Shown here: in pieces, positions 6,198 to 13,382 of the stretch
How the letters are laid out: each line of letters opens with the position of its first letter
How positions within the stretch are numbered: position 1 is the stretch's first letter
DNA from: DASQUK01 sp050744525
GTDB taxonomy: Bacteria > Actinomycetota > Acidimicrobiia > Acidimicrobiales > VFJN01
Length of the DNA: 17,274 nt
Direction: 5' to 3'
Assembly: GCA_050744525.1 (NCBI GenBank)
Contig: JBOGHG010000064.1
Coordinates: 1 to 17,274, forward strand
Notes under the pieces: model-generated
Seen by the model: the letters and a program-made list of their open reading frames with translations, nothing else
Database searches by the model: none
Told to the model about the DNA's origin: nothing
Program-made: the position numbers and the translations under genes

Positions 6198-7061
6198 TCA
6201 GGGCAGGCGCAGGACCGCACCCTCACGCACCGCGAGGCCGTGGTCGAGCAGGCCCACGGCAACCCGGTCGGCGCGGGTCGGGTCGTCGGGCCAACCCATC
6301 ACCACCGGCAGATCGGCAACCGCCACCGGGCCGCGACACAGCGCCTCGACCAACCGTCCCCCGCCCTGGCGGTCGGAACCCTCGAACCGGGGTTGGCCGG
6401 TGCCGACCGCGGCCGATCCGTCGGCCGGGTCGGGCGGCGCCAGCCCCGCCCCGGCCCAGGCGCAGGATCCCCGCACCGGGCACGACGCGCATCGAGGTCG
6501 CCGACGGAGGCACACGGTGCCGCCCAGCTCCATCACCGCCTGGTTCCAGGCCCAGGCGCCGCGTGGCGGCACCAGGTCGTCGGCCAGTGCCTGCGCCTCG
6601 GCGGCTCGGAGCGGCCGCCCCTCCCAGCGGGCCAGCACCCGGCCGACGTTGGTGTCGACCACCCCCACGTCGTGCTCGAACGCGAACGCCAGCACCGCCC
6701 GAGCCGTGTAGGGACCGACGCCCGGCAGCGCCGTCAGGGCCGACAGGTCCGCCGGCAGGGCCCCGCCGTGGCGGTCGATCACGGCCCGGGCGCAGCGGTG
6801 CAGGTTGACGGCCCGCCGGTTGTAGCCGAGCCCGGTCCACAGCCGCAGCACCTCGCCGAGGGGTGCCGCCGCGCACGCCGCCGGCGTCGGGAAGCTGGCC
6901 AGGAAGCGCTCGTAGTAGGGGACGACCCGGTCGAGGGCGGTCTGCTGCGCCATGACCTCGGAAACGAGGACCGCCCACGCGTCGCGCGTGCGGCGCCAAG
7001 GCAGGTCACGCAGGTGCGCCTCACCCCAGGCGAGCACGGCTCGCTGGCGGCCCCGGCTCAC
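6198..7061 (-). CDS. mutY: A/G-specific adenine glycosylase MutY
   Basis: This 287-residue HhH-GPD base-excision enzyme removes adenine mispaired with 8-oxoguanine or guanine. Visible features are the catalytic Glu35 in SEVMAQQT, the helix-hairpin-helix LPGVGPYTAR (112-121), catalytic Asp136 in VVDTNV, and a 4Fe-4S loop Cys184-x6-Cys191-x2-Cys194-x5-Cys200 with canonical spacing. The C-terminal 60 residues look like a small helical or winged-helix domain, and the NUDIX-like 8-oxoguanine recognition domain of longer MutY proteins seems absent; shorter forms are common in actinobacteria. GTG 7061 is the start: it overlaps the upstream methyltransferase stop in GTGA, giving coupled translation, and longer readings run through that gene. 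It is last in the MaoC-methyltransferase operon and is convergent with the epoxide hydrolase, 24 bases apart. Confidence 0.93.
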   Translation of the reverse strand: MSRGRQRAVLAWGEAHLRDLPWRRTRDAWAVLVSEVMAQQTALDRVVPYYERFLASFPTPAACAAAPLGEVLRLWTGLGYNRRAVNLHRCARAVIDRHGGALPADLSALTALPGVGPYTARAVLAFAFEHDVGVVDTNVGRVLARWEGRPLRAAEAQALADDLVPPRGAWAWNQAVMELGGTVCLRRRPRCASCPVRGSCAWAGAGLAPPDPADGSAAVGTGQPRFEGSDRQGGGRLVEALCRGPVAVADLPVVMGWPDDPTRADRVAVGLLDHGLAVREGAVLRLP

Positions 7062-7828
7062 CGCAGGCGCTGGCTGACGTGCAGCGTGCACGGATGGCTG
7101 TACGTCAGCTCGGGGCGGCCGGCCGTCTCGGGATGGGTGGCGAGGAATCGCCGCAAGGCTTCGAGCACCCGCCGCCGTCGGTCCTCGTCCAGCACGTGGA
7201 CGTGGCTGCGCGACTCGCTGTCGGCCAGCTCGCGATCGGGTGTGGTTGTCACGTCGACCTGGAATCGCGTGACGCTCCGAGGGCCGAACCGCCCGTCGTC
7301 GGCCAGCACATACTCCCAGCCGTTCCCGGGATACGAGCGGGTGAACCCCGTCAACTCGTGCGACAGGTCGACGAGCGCGGCCGCCCAGCCGGACTCGGGA
7401 CGCTCGTTCCAGAGCAACGCCAGCCAGCCGCCGGGGCGGAGCACCCGCGCGATCTCGTCCAGCGCCCGGCGTGTCTCGAACCAGTGGAACGCCTGTGCCG
7501 CGGTGACGATCTCCACCGACGCGTCGGGCAGCGGGATGTCCTCCGCCGTGCCATCGAGGACACGCACCCCGGGAACCGCCGCCTCCAGCGCGGCACGCAT
7601 GCCCGGCAACGGCTCGACTGCGACGACGTCTGCGCCGAGCGCCGCGAGCTGGCGTGTGAGCTTGCCCGTGCCGGCACCGAGATCGGCGACAGCCGTACCG
7701 GCGCGCAACCCGCACCGTGCCGCCAGCTCGGCCAGCGCCGCATCCGGGTAGAGCGGGCGGACGCTTTCGTAGGCCTCGGCCACGTCGCCGAACCGACTGG
7801 CGTTGGGCGCGATCCGGGGATCGGTCAT
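7058..7828 (-). CDS. Class I SAM-dependent methyltransferase (copy B)
   Basis: The 256-residue protein is a Methyltransf_11-type class I methyltransferase. The SAM-binding motif I VADLGAGTG is at 47-55, the acidic residue ending strand 2 is in VAVEPLPGM, and motif DGTAEDIPLPDAS is followed by AQAFHWFE and the post-motif RVLRPGGWLALLWNE. It resembles the family of small-molecule carboxyl or O-methyltransferases that includes trans-aconitate methyltransferase, but the substrate is unknown. It is clearly a paralogue of the gene directly upstream. ATG 7828 lies 7 bases after the stop of copy A with no strong ribosome site, so it is probably expressed by coupling. Its stop overlaps the mutY start by four bases. 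Confidence 0.88.
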   Translation of the reverse strand: MTDPRIAPNASRFGDVAEAYESVRPLYPDAALAELAARCGLRAGTAVADLGAGTGKLTRQLAALGADVVAVEPLPGMRAALEAAVPGVRVLDGTAEDIPLPDASVEIVTAAQAFHWFETRRALDEIARVLRPGGWLALLWNERPESGWAAALVDLSHELTGFTRSYPGNGWEYVLADDGRFGPRSVTRFQVDVTTTPDRELADSESRSHVHVLDEDRRRRVLEALRRFLATHPETAGRPELTYSHPCTLHVSQRLR

Positions 7829-7835
7829 GGCCGCA

Positions 7836-8615
7836 TCATCGCGTCCGCTGGCTGCGGTAGACGCTGGTGACGTAGGGGAACCCGAACGTGGGCCTCCCGG
7901 CGAGGTCGGGGTGGGTGCGGGCCAGGTCGCGGACACGCTCGAGCACCCGGGCCCGCTCGTCCTCGGCGAGGGCGCCGACCACGCTGACGGACTCGGCCCG
8001 GGCCACCAGCATGTCGGGGTCGCAGGGCTGCTCCCACGGGTGGGTCCACACCTCGACGGGCGTGAACCCGCCGGCGCCGACGACCACCTCGGCGTAGTCG
8101 ACGTCGTAGTACCACTCGTAGGGCCGCTCCAGGTGGGGTCCGTCGACCAGCAGGTCGCCGAAGGCCCGGACCCAGTCGTGGCCCCGGTCGCGGGCGTTCC
8201 ACAGGAGGAACAGGTGGCCACCCGGGCGCAGCACCCGGCGGATCTCGGCCAGCGCCACCGGCGCGTCGAACCAGTGGAACGCCTGCGCCACCGTGACGGT
8301 GTCCGTCGAGTCGTCGGGCAGCGGCAGGTCCTCGGCGGTGCCGTCGAGCACCTCGATCCCCGGCAGCGCCGCCGCCAGCTGGGCTCGCATCCCGGCGACC
8401 GGCTCGACCGCCACCACGTCGGCACCGGTGGGCACGAGCAGCCGGGTCAGCTTGCCGGTGCCCGCCGCCAGGTCGACCACCCGGCGACCGGGGCCGATGG
8501 CGCCGTGCCCCACGACGTGGGCGACCGCCTCCGCGGGGTACGACGGCCGGGCCCGCTCGTAGGCGGCGGCGTTGCCGTCGAACCCGAGCACCGCATCCTT
8601 CAGCCGGTCGCTCAT
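7836..8615 (-). CDS. Class I SAM-dependent methyltransferase (copy A)
   Basis: This 259-residue class I methyltransferase has motif I VVDLAAGTG at about 46-54, VVAVEPVAGM, DGTAEDLPLPDDS, AQAFHWFD and RVLRPGGHLFLLWNARD. The same blocks occur in the same order in copy B, and the central region is nearly identical, which indicates tandem duplication. The C-terminal halves differ more (here WYYDVDYAEVVVGAGGFTPVEVWTHPWEQ), so the two may prefer different acceptors. ATG 8615 follows the MaoC stop by 7 bases, with AGGG overlapping that stop as a ribosome site. The substrate cannot be assigned from sequence. The operon context with a MaoC-like hydratase might suggest a carboxylic acid or CoA-derived acid, but that is speculative. 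Confidence 0.88.
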   Translation of the reverse strand: MSDRLKDAVLGFDGNAAAYERARPSYPAEAVAHVVGHGAIGPGRRVVDLAAGTGKLTRLLVPTGADVVAVEPVAGMRAQLAAALPGIEVLDGTAEDLPLPDDSTDTVTVAQAFHWFDAPVALAEIRRVLRPGGHLFLLWNARDRGHDWVRAFGDLLVDGPHLERPYEWYYDVDYAEVVVGAGGFTPVEVWTHPWEQPCDPDMLVARAESVSVVGALAEDERARVLERVRDLARTHPDLAGRPTFGFPYVTSVYRSQRTR

Positions 8616-8622
8616 CTTGGCC

Positions 8623-9135
8623 CTACTCGGCGAAGACCTCGTCGCCGTAGGGGTAGTGGCGGACCGGAGCATGTTCCCGCTTCCACACCATCAGCCGCCG
8701 GGTGAAGGTGCAGATCTCTTCCTGGCGCTGGTTGAAACCCTTGGTCTCGACCGTGACGATGCCGCGCTTGCCGTCGGACGTCTCCTTCTTGTCGAGCACA
8801 CGGGTCACGGCGTAGATGGTGTCGCCGTGGAACGTGGGCTTGGGGTGCTTGAGCGCCTCGACCTCGAGGTTGGCCACGGCCGCACCGCTGACGTCGGGGA
8901 CCGACATGCCCAGCACCAGCGAGTAGACGAGGTTCCCGACGACCACGTTGCGGCCCTGCATGGTTTCGTTCTCGGCGAACCACTCGTTGGTGTGCAGCGG
9001 GTGGTGGTTCATGGTGATCATGCAGAAGAGGTGGTCGTCGTACTCGGTGATCGTCTTGCCGGGCCAGTGCCGGTAGACGTCGCCGACCTCGAAGTCCTCG
9101 AGATGGCGGCCGAACGGGCGGTCGATCGTTGCCAT
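8623..9135 (-). CDS. MaoC-like (hot-dog fold) dehydratase/hydratase
   Basis: The 170-residue single hot-dog protein belongs to the MaoC family. It begins GRHLEDFEVGDVYRHWPGKTITEYD and contains TMNHHPLH, GNLVYSLVLGMSV, KPTFHGDTIYAVTRVLDKKE and GIVTVETKGFNQ. This resembles actinobacterial MaoC proteins found with CitE-like lyases and acyl-CoA dehydrogenases, some proposed to hydrate itaconyl- or mesaconyl-CoA. The R-hydratase motif G-D-x-N-P-L-H reads M-N-H-H-P-L-H, so the usual catalytic Asp is Asn; I believe this is common in the subgroup. With an Mcd-type dehydrogenase 0.9 kb away, mesaconyl-CoA hydration is an attractive but unproven role. ATG 9135 has TAGCGT 8 bases upstream, and the gene heads an operon with two methyltransferases and mutY. 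Confidence 0.85.
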   Translation of the reverse strand: MATIDRPFGRHLEDFEVGDVYRHWPGKTITEYDDHLFCMITMNHHPLHTNEWFAENETMQGRNVVVGNLVYSLVLGMSVPDVSGAAVANLEVEALKHPKPTFHGDTIYAVTRVLDKKETSDGKRGIVTVETKGFNQRQEEICTFTRRLMVWKREHAPVRHYPYGDEVFAE

Positions 9136-9193
9136 GGCCGCCAACGCTAGGGAGCGGAGTAGGGTCGGGCCAGCACGGCGAGGGAGGGGGACC
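9136..9193. promoter_or_regulatory. Divergent promoters of MaoC and LppX-like genes
   Basis: Minus strand: TAGCGT at 9149-9144 lies 8 bases before ATG 9135 (leaderless). Plus strand: TAGGGT at 9160-9165 is followed by about 28 bases of leader with a strong GGAGG ribosome site 6 bases before ATG 9194. The pair shows one leaderless and one leadered gene sharing 58 bases. Confidence 0.55.
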
Positions 9194-10009
9194 ATGGGCG
9201 TGCAGGACCAGACGTCCGTGTGGACGCCACCGGGGGGCGACGAGGTCGTGGTCGAGACGGGCGAGCAGGACGGCGAGCGCTTCCATGTCCGTCAGGACCT
9301 GGCCGCGCAGTTCGGGCCGCTCCTTCCGGCCGACGCCGACGCTGATCTCGCGATCGAGACCGCAGGCGACGGCTCCACCCTGTACCTGCGGATGCCCGTG
9401 TTCGCCACCCTCGAAGACCTGACGTCCGGGTTCGCCATCAGCCCGTTCGGCGACCTCATCGACCAGTTGGGGACCGGTTGGGGGCGCGTCGACCTCACCG
9501 AGCTGGCCGACGTGATGCCCGGTCTGCAGGACAGCAGTAGCACGATGGGGACGCATGTCCCGCGGCTCTTCGTCGACGTGGTCACGAGGGCGCAAGATGT
9601 CCGGGAGTTGGGCCAAGACAAGATCCGCGGCGTCGCGGTCGACGGCCTGGCCGCCGAGGTCCCCTTCGCAAATCTGCTCGGCGCGCAGGGCACTGCCTCC
9701 GGAGGCATCGAGGTCATGAACCACATCACGGTGCCGATCGAGGTCTGGGTCGACCGCGACGGCCTGGTTCGGCGGGTGAACTTCGGATTCCGTCGCGACG
9801 ACGTGGCTGAGGCGCTCGGGCGCGACGGCGCCACGGTGTCGATGTCATCGTTCCCGGCCGACGTCGACTACACGCTCGACCTGTTCGACTACGGCGACGA
9901 GTCGATCGGCATCGAGTTCCCCACCGACGCCGTCGACGTCACCGATGCCTACCGCCAGATGTTGGAGTCCGGCCGCGCTGTTGTGATTCCCCGCGGCGAC
10001 GACGGCTGA
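9194..10009 (+). CDS. LppX/LolA-like domain protein lacking a signal peptide
   Basis: The 271-residue protein has the pattern of actinobacterial LppX/LprAFG/LolA-like proteins. It contains GSTLYLRMPVFATL near 62-75, a conserved GQDKIRGVAVDGLAAEVPF block, PIEVWVDRDGLVRRVNFGF, and DYTLDLFDYGDE near the C-terminus. Such proteins are normally lipoproteins that bind or carry lipids outside the membrane. Here the N-terminus (MGVQDQTSVW) has no hydrophobic segment and no lipobox, and no upstream in-frame extension supplies one. The start is firm: GGAGG lies 6 bases before ATG 9194, and the only longer frame (from 9134) would include the divergent promoter. It may be cytoplasmic, or may have lost its export signal. 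The assignment rests on pattern recognition. Confidence 0.6.
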   Translation: MGVQDQTSVWTPPGGDEVVVETGEQDGERFHVRQDLAAQFGPLLPADADADLAIETAGDGSTLYLRMPVFATLEDLTSGFAISPFGDLIDQLGTGWGRVDLTELADVMPGLQDSSSTMGTHVPRLFVDVVTRAQDVRELGQDKIRGVAVDGLAAEVPFANLLGAQGTASGGIEVMNHITVPIEVWVDRDGLVRRVNFGFRRDDVAEALGRDGATVSMSSFPADVDYTLDLFDYGDESIGIEFPTDAVDVTDAYRQMLESGRAVVIPRGDDG

Positions 10010-10019
10010 GTTCTGCGTC

Positions 10020-10041
10020 TTCGGCAATTGCCGAATACCGT
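10020..10041 (+). promoter_or_regulatory. mcd promoter with palindromic operator
   Basis: A perfect 16-bp palindrome, TTCGGCAATTGCCGAA, occupies 10020-10035 and is followed directly by the -10 box TACCGT at 10036-10041. The box ends 8 bases before ATG 10050. The palindrome fills the spacer between the -35 and -10 positions, where a bound repressor would exclude polymerase. The regulator is not in the window. Confidence 0.6.
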
Positions 10042-10049
10042 CCCCAGCC

Positions 10050-11651
10050 ATGACTTTGCCCGACATCGACGCCGCCGCGTCCGCCGTCGAGACCGCCCGC
10101 GACGTCGTGCACCGCGCGCTCGGCCATCTGGGCGCCACCGGCTCGGTCGACGACGACCAGGTCGTGGCCTACGACCTCGCCCACGCCGCCGCGGCCGTCG
10201 AGACCGCGCGGACCCTGCTCGACTACGGCGCCCACGGCGACGAAGAGGCGGCCATCACCTGCGCCTTCGCCGCCGAGGCGATCGCCGACGTGGCCACCCG
10301 GCTCTACGGCCGGGAGGCCGCCTGGGGCCTGGACGCCACCGCCCTGGACGATGCCCGGGCGTTCGTGGCCGCCCACCGCGATCCGGCCTTCATGGCCTCC
10401 ATCGACGGGCCCGGCCCCGGCCACCTCGACGACGACTTCGAGCTGGTACGGGACACGTTCCGTCGCTTCGCCGACGACAAAATCCGCCCGGTCGCCGAGC
10501 GGGTCCACCGGCACAACGCCGACATCCCCGAGGACATCATCTCGGGGCTGGCCGAGCTCGGCGCCTTCGGCCTGTCGGTGCCCGAGCGCTACGGCGGGTT
10601 CGCGGCCGGCGGCGAGACTGACTACATGGGCATGGTCGTCGCCACCGAGGAGCTGTCGCGGGGCTCGCTGGGCGTGGGCGGATCGCTGATTACCCGGCCC
10701 GAGATCCTCACCCGGGCCCTCGTCAAGGGCGGCACCGAGGACCAGAAGCGGCACTGGCTGCCCCGGCTGGCCAGCGCCGAGGTCATGGCGGCGGTGGCGG
10801 TCACCGAGCCCGACTACGGCTCCGATGTGGCGGCCATCACCACCATGGGCACGCCCACCGACGGCGGCTGGCTCATCGGCGGCGTGAAGACCTGGTGCAC
10901 GTTCGGCGCCCGGGCCGACGTCCTGATGCTGCTGGCCCGCACCGATCCGGATCGCTCGCGGGCGCACCGCGGCCTGTCGCTATTCGTGGTCCCCAAGCCA
11001 CGGGGCGAGGGGCACGGCTTCCAGTTCACGCAGGACGCGGGGAACGATGGCGCCCCCGGTGGCGGCCGCATGGAGGGCCGGCCGATCGACACCATCGGCT
11101 ACCGCGGCATGCACTCCTACGAGATCGCCTTCGACGACTGGTTCGTGGCCGACGCCGGCCTGGTCGGGGGCGACGACGGCCTGGGCAGGGGCTTCTACCT
11201 GCAGATGGCCGGCTTCGAGAACGGCCGGCTGCAGACCGCGGCCCGGGCCATCGGCCTGATGCAGGCCGCGTACGAGGATGCCCGGCAATACGCGCTCGAC
11301 CGCTCGGTCTTCGGCCAGCCCATCGCCGACTACGAGCTCACCAGGGCCAAGCTGGCCCGCATGGCGGTTACCATCCAGGCCGCCCGCCAGTTCGCCTACG
11401 CCGTGGCCCGCCTGATGGCCAAGGGCGAGGGGGCGATGGAGGCGGCGATGGTCAAGGCGTACGTGTGCAAGGCCGCCGAGTGGGTCACCCGGGAGGCAAT
11501 GCAGATCCACGGCGGCTACGGCTACGCCGAGGAGTACGCCGTCAGCCGCTACTTCGTGGACGCGCGCGTCCTGTCCATCTTCGAGGGCGCCGACGAGACC
11601 CTCTGCCTCAAGGTCATCGCCCGCCGCTTGGTGGAGTCGGCGGGGCGATAG
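10050..11651 (+). CDS. mcd: Probable (2S)-methylsuccinyl-CoA dehydrogenase
   Basis: This 533-residue flavoprotein is an acyl-CoA dehydrogenase with an extra N-terminal helical domain (about 1-125) before the standard fold (about 130-533). The extension plus blocks such as MAVAVTEPDYGSDVAA (246-261), VKTWCTFGARADVLMLLART (279-298), GRPIDTIGYRGMHSYEIAFD (343-362) and MQIHGGYGYAEEYAVSRYFVDA (484-505) match what I know of Mcd of the ethylmalonyl-CoA pathway. Mcd oxidises methylsuccinyl-CoA to mesaconyl-CoA and passes electrons to an electron-transfer flavoprotein. The catalytic base candidate is Glu512 in SIFEGADETL. ATG 10050 sits 8 bases after a TACCGT box adjoining a palindrome. No crotonyl-CoA carboxylase/reductase or mutase is visible, so the pathway assignment rests on this gene. 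A generic acyl-CoA dehydrogenase role is the alternative. Confidence 0.85.
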   Translation: MTLPDIDAAASAVETARDVVHRALGHLGATGSVDDDQVVAYDLAHAAAAVETARTLLDYGAHGDEEAAITCAFAAEAIADVATRLYGREAAWGLDATALDDARAFVAAHRDPAFMASIDGPGPGHLDDDFELVRDTFRRFADDKIRPVAERVHRHNADIPEDIISGLAELGAFGLSVPERYGGFAAGGETDYMGMVVATEELSRGSLGVGGSLITRPEILTRALVKGGTEDQKRHWLPRLASAEVMAAVAVTEPDYGSDVAAITTMGTPTDGGWLIGGVKTWCTFGARADVLMLLARTDPDRSRAHRGLSLFVVPKPRGEGHGFQFTQDAGNDGAPGGGRMEGRPIDTIGYRGMHSYEIAFDDWFVADAGLVGGDDGLGRGFYLQMAGFENGRLQTAARAIGLMQAAYEDARQYALDRSVFGQPIADYELTRAKLARMAVTIQAARQFAYAVARLMAKGEGAMEAAMVKAYVCKAAEWVTREAMQIHGGYGYAEEYAVSRYFVDARVLSIFEGADETLCLKVIARRLVESAGR

Positions 11652-12383
11652 GTGCCGGACACCGCCAGACCCCAGCTCGCCGAGTTCCCCGAGGACTGGG
11701 AGCGGGCACTGGCCGTCGTGGCCCATCCCGACGATCTCGAGTACGGGGGCGCCGCCGCCATCGCCCGCTGGACCGGGCAGGGCAAGCGCATCGCCTACGT
11801 GCTGGCCAGCAAGGGCGAAGCTGGCATCGATTCGATGGATCCCGCGGAAGCCGCGCGGGTCCGCATGAGCGAGCAACGCGACAGCGCTGCGGTGGTGGGC
11901 GTGACCGAGGTCGAGTTCCTGGACCATCCCGATGGCACCATCGAGTACGGGCTGCCGCTGCGGCGGGACCTGGCTGCGGCGATCCGCCGCCACCGGCCGG
12001 AACTGGTCATCGGCGTCAACCACCGCGAGAGCTATGGCGGGACTTATGTCAACATGGCCGACCACCGGGCCGTGGGGCTCGGCACCATCGACGCCGTGCG
12101 CGATGCCGCCAACCGCTGGGTGTTCCCCGAGCTCCGCGACGACGGGCTGGAGCCCTGGTCGGGTGTGCGCCACCTGGCGGTCCTCGCGTCACCCCAGCCC
12201 ACGCACGCCGTCGACGTGACCACCACCTTCGACGTCGGCGTCGACTCGCTGCGGCGCCACGCCGCCTACCTGGCGGGGTTGGGCGACCCCGACCCGGGGG
12301 TGTTCCTCCGCCAGTGGGCCGAGGCCACAGCCGAGCGGTTCGGTGGGCGTTTGGCCGTGTCCTTCGAGCTGCTCGGCGTCTAG
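11652..12383 (+). CDS. PIG-L/LmbE-family N-deacetylase
   Basis: The 243-residue product belongs to the zinc-dependent PIG-L (LmbE) family, which removes acetyl groups from N-acetyl-glucosaminyl compounds and includes the mycothiol and bacillithiol deacetylases. The metal motif AHPDD is at 24-28. Other family blocks are YVLASKGEAG, EQRDSAAVVGVTEVEFLDHPDG, and the likely third metal-ligand region MADHRAVGLGTIDAV. The gene starts with GTG at 11652, immediately after the TAG of mcd with no gap, so it is almost certainly co-translated. Pairing with an acyl-CoA dehydrogenase is not an obvious functional link. The substrate could be a mycothiol-type conjugate or another amino sugar, and this copy need not be MshB itself. 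Confidence 0.88.
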   Translation: MPDTARPQLAEFPEDWERALAVVAHPDDLEYGGAAAIARWTGQGKRIAYVLASKGEAGIDSMDPAEAARVRMSEQRDSAAVVGVTEVEFLDHPDGTIEYGLPLRRDLAAAIRRHRPELVIGVNHRESYGGTYVNMADHRAVGLGTIDAVRDAANRWVFPELRDDGLEPWSGVRHLAVLASPQPTHAVDVTTTFDVGVDSLRRHAAYLAGLGDPDPGVFLRQWAEATAERFGGRLAVSFELLGV

Positions 12384-12424
12384 TCCACCCTGGCGCCCGC
12401 TACTCCCGTGACCCTGGACCTCAC

Positions 12425-12430
12425 TAGCGT
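12425..12430 (+). promoter_or_regulatory. -10 box of SDR gene
   Basis: TAGCGT ends 7 bases before ATG 12438. It supports a separate leaderless transcript for the short-chain dehydrogenase, and argues against the in-frame GTG at 12408, which lies upstream of this box. Confidence 0.55.
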
Positions 12431-12437
12431 CACGGCG

Positions 12438-13304
12438 ATGGAGGACCTGGAAGGCAAGGTGGCGGTGGTCACCGGGGGCGCGTCGGGCATCGGCCTGGGC
12501 TTGGCCCGGCGCTTCGCGGGCGAGCGCATGCGGGTGGTGCTGGCCGACGTCGAACGCGGCGCGCTCGACACGGCGACAGCCGGACTGGCCGACGAGTTCG
12601 GCGCCGACAACGTCGTCGGCGTCCTCACCGACGTGCGGGACGACGAGGCGGTTGACGCCCTGGCCGCGGCCGCGTTCGAGCGGTTCGGCACCGTCCACGT
12701 GCTGTGCAACAACGCCGGCGTCGGCGTCGGTGGGCTCACCTGGACGGTGCCGGCCGACCGCTGGCGCTGGGCCGTCGAGGTGAACCTGCTGGGGGTCGCG
12801 CGCGGCATCCGGGCGTTCGTGCCCCGGATGATCGAGCAGGGCGAAGGACACGTCGTCAACACGGCGTCGGCCGCCGGCATCCTGACCGGCCCGGCGATGG
12901 CGCCGTACTTCGCCACCAAGCATGCGGTGGTGGCGCTGTCGGAGTCGCTGTACTTCGACCTCCAGCTCACCGGCGGCACCGTCGGGGTGTCCGTCCTGTG
13001 CCCGGAGTGGGTGCGCACCAACATCGCCGACAGCGAGCGCAACCGGCCGAACGACGTGGCCCCGGGCGAGTCCGGGCTGGTGTCCGGCATCGACGTCGAC
13101 CCCGAAATGGTGCGCGCCTTGATCCAGGGCCTGATCGACGGCGGCATGGACCCCGACGACGTCGCCGCCCAGGTGGTCGATGCCATCCGCACCGGCCGCT
13201 TCTGGGTCCTGACCCACCCCACCACGCTGGCGGCCGCCCGGAGCCGCTGGGAAGCCATTGCCGATAACGGCCAGCCCGTGCTCTGGAGCCTGACCACCGG
13301 CTGA
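12438..13304 (+). CDS. Short-chain dehydrogenase/reductase (SDR)
   Basis: This 288-residue classical SDR has the nucleotide-binding motif TGGASGIG at 12-19, NNAG at 91-94, and the catalytic Ser144 with Tyr157-x3-Lys161. Asp37 at the end of the second strand (VVLAD) suggests NAD(H) rather than NADP(H). It is a cytoplasmic alcohol/ketone oxidoreductase, and the substrate cannot be read from the sequence. A helical C-terminal extension after residue 200 includes SGIDVDPEMVRALIQGL and DDVAAQVVDAIRTGRFWVLTHP, typical of actinobacterial SDRs with broad or lipid-derived substrates. ATG 12438 is preferred over GTG 12408 because of the TAGCGT box 7 bases upstream. It follows the PIG-L gene by 54 bases and is convergent with the broken HNH gene. 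Confidence 0.9.
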   Translation: MEDLEGKVAVVTGGASGIGLGLARRFAGERMRVVLADVERGALDTATAGLADEFGADNVVGVLTDVRDDEAVDALAAAAFERFGTVHVLCNNAGVGVGGLTWTVPADRWRWAVEVNLLGVARGIRAFVPRMIEQGEGHVVNTASAAGILTGPAMAPYFATKHAVVALSESLYFDLQLTGGTVGVSVLCPEWVRTNIADSERNRPNDVAPGESGLVSGIDVDPEMVRALIQGLIDGGMDPDDVAAQVVDAIRTGRFWVLTHPTTLAAARSRWEAIADNGQPVLWSLTTG

Positions 13305-13382
13305 CGAGGACGGCCGGACGGGCGGCGAGCCGCTGCGGGACGTGAGGCGCGAGGTGTCCTGATCGGGGATGCTGCTCGTGGG

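Noticed and set aside
9134..9193. Longer start for the LppX-like protein
   Set aside because: It covers both divergent promoters, is Arg-rich without a signal peptide, and a strong ribosome site precedes ATG 9194.
9939..10967. Minus-strand 342-residue frame opposite the start of mcd
   Set aside because: Gly/Val/Asp-rich antisense frame without motifs, running through the mcd promoter and palindrome.
12408..12437. Earlier GTG start for the SDR
   Set aside because: It would place the TAGCGT -10 box inside the gene and adds residues before the standard SDR beginning.
12380..13382. Minus-strand frame continuing past the HNH domain under the SDR gene
   Set aside because: It is antisense to a well-supported SDR and only stays open because the second DUF222 frame meets no stop; the HNH domain itself ends at 13383 in another frame.
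13305..13382. Short hairpin (GCGG/CCGC) between the SDR and the HNH pseudogene as a bidirectional terminator
   Set aside because: The stem is too short and lacks a T-tract; such pairs occur by chance in this composition.
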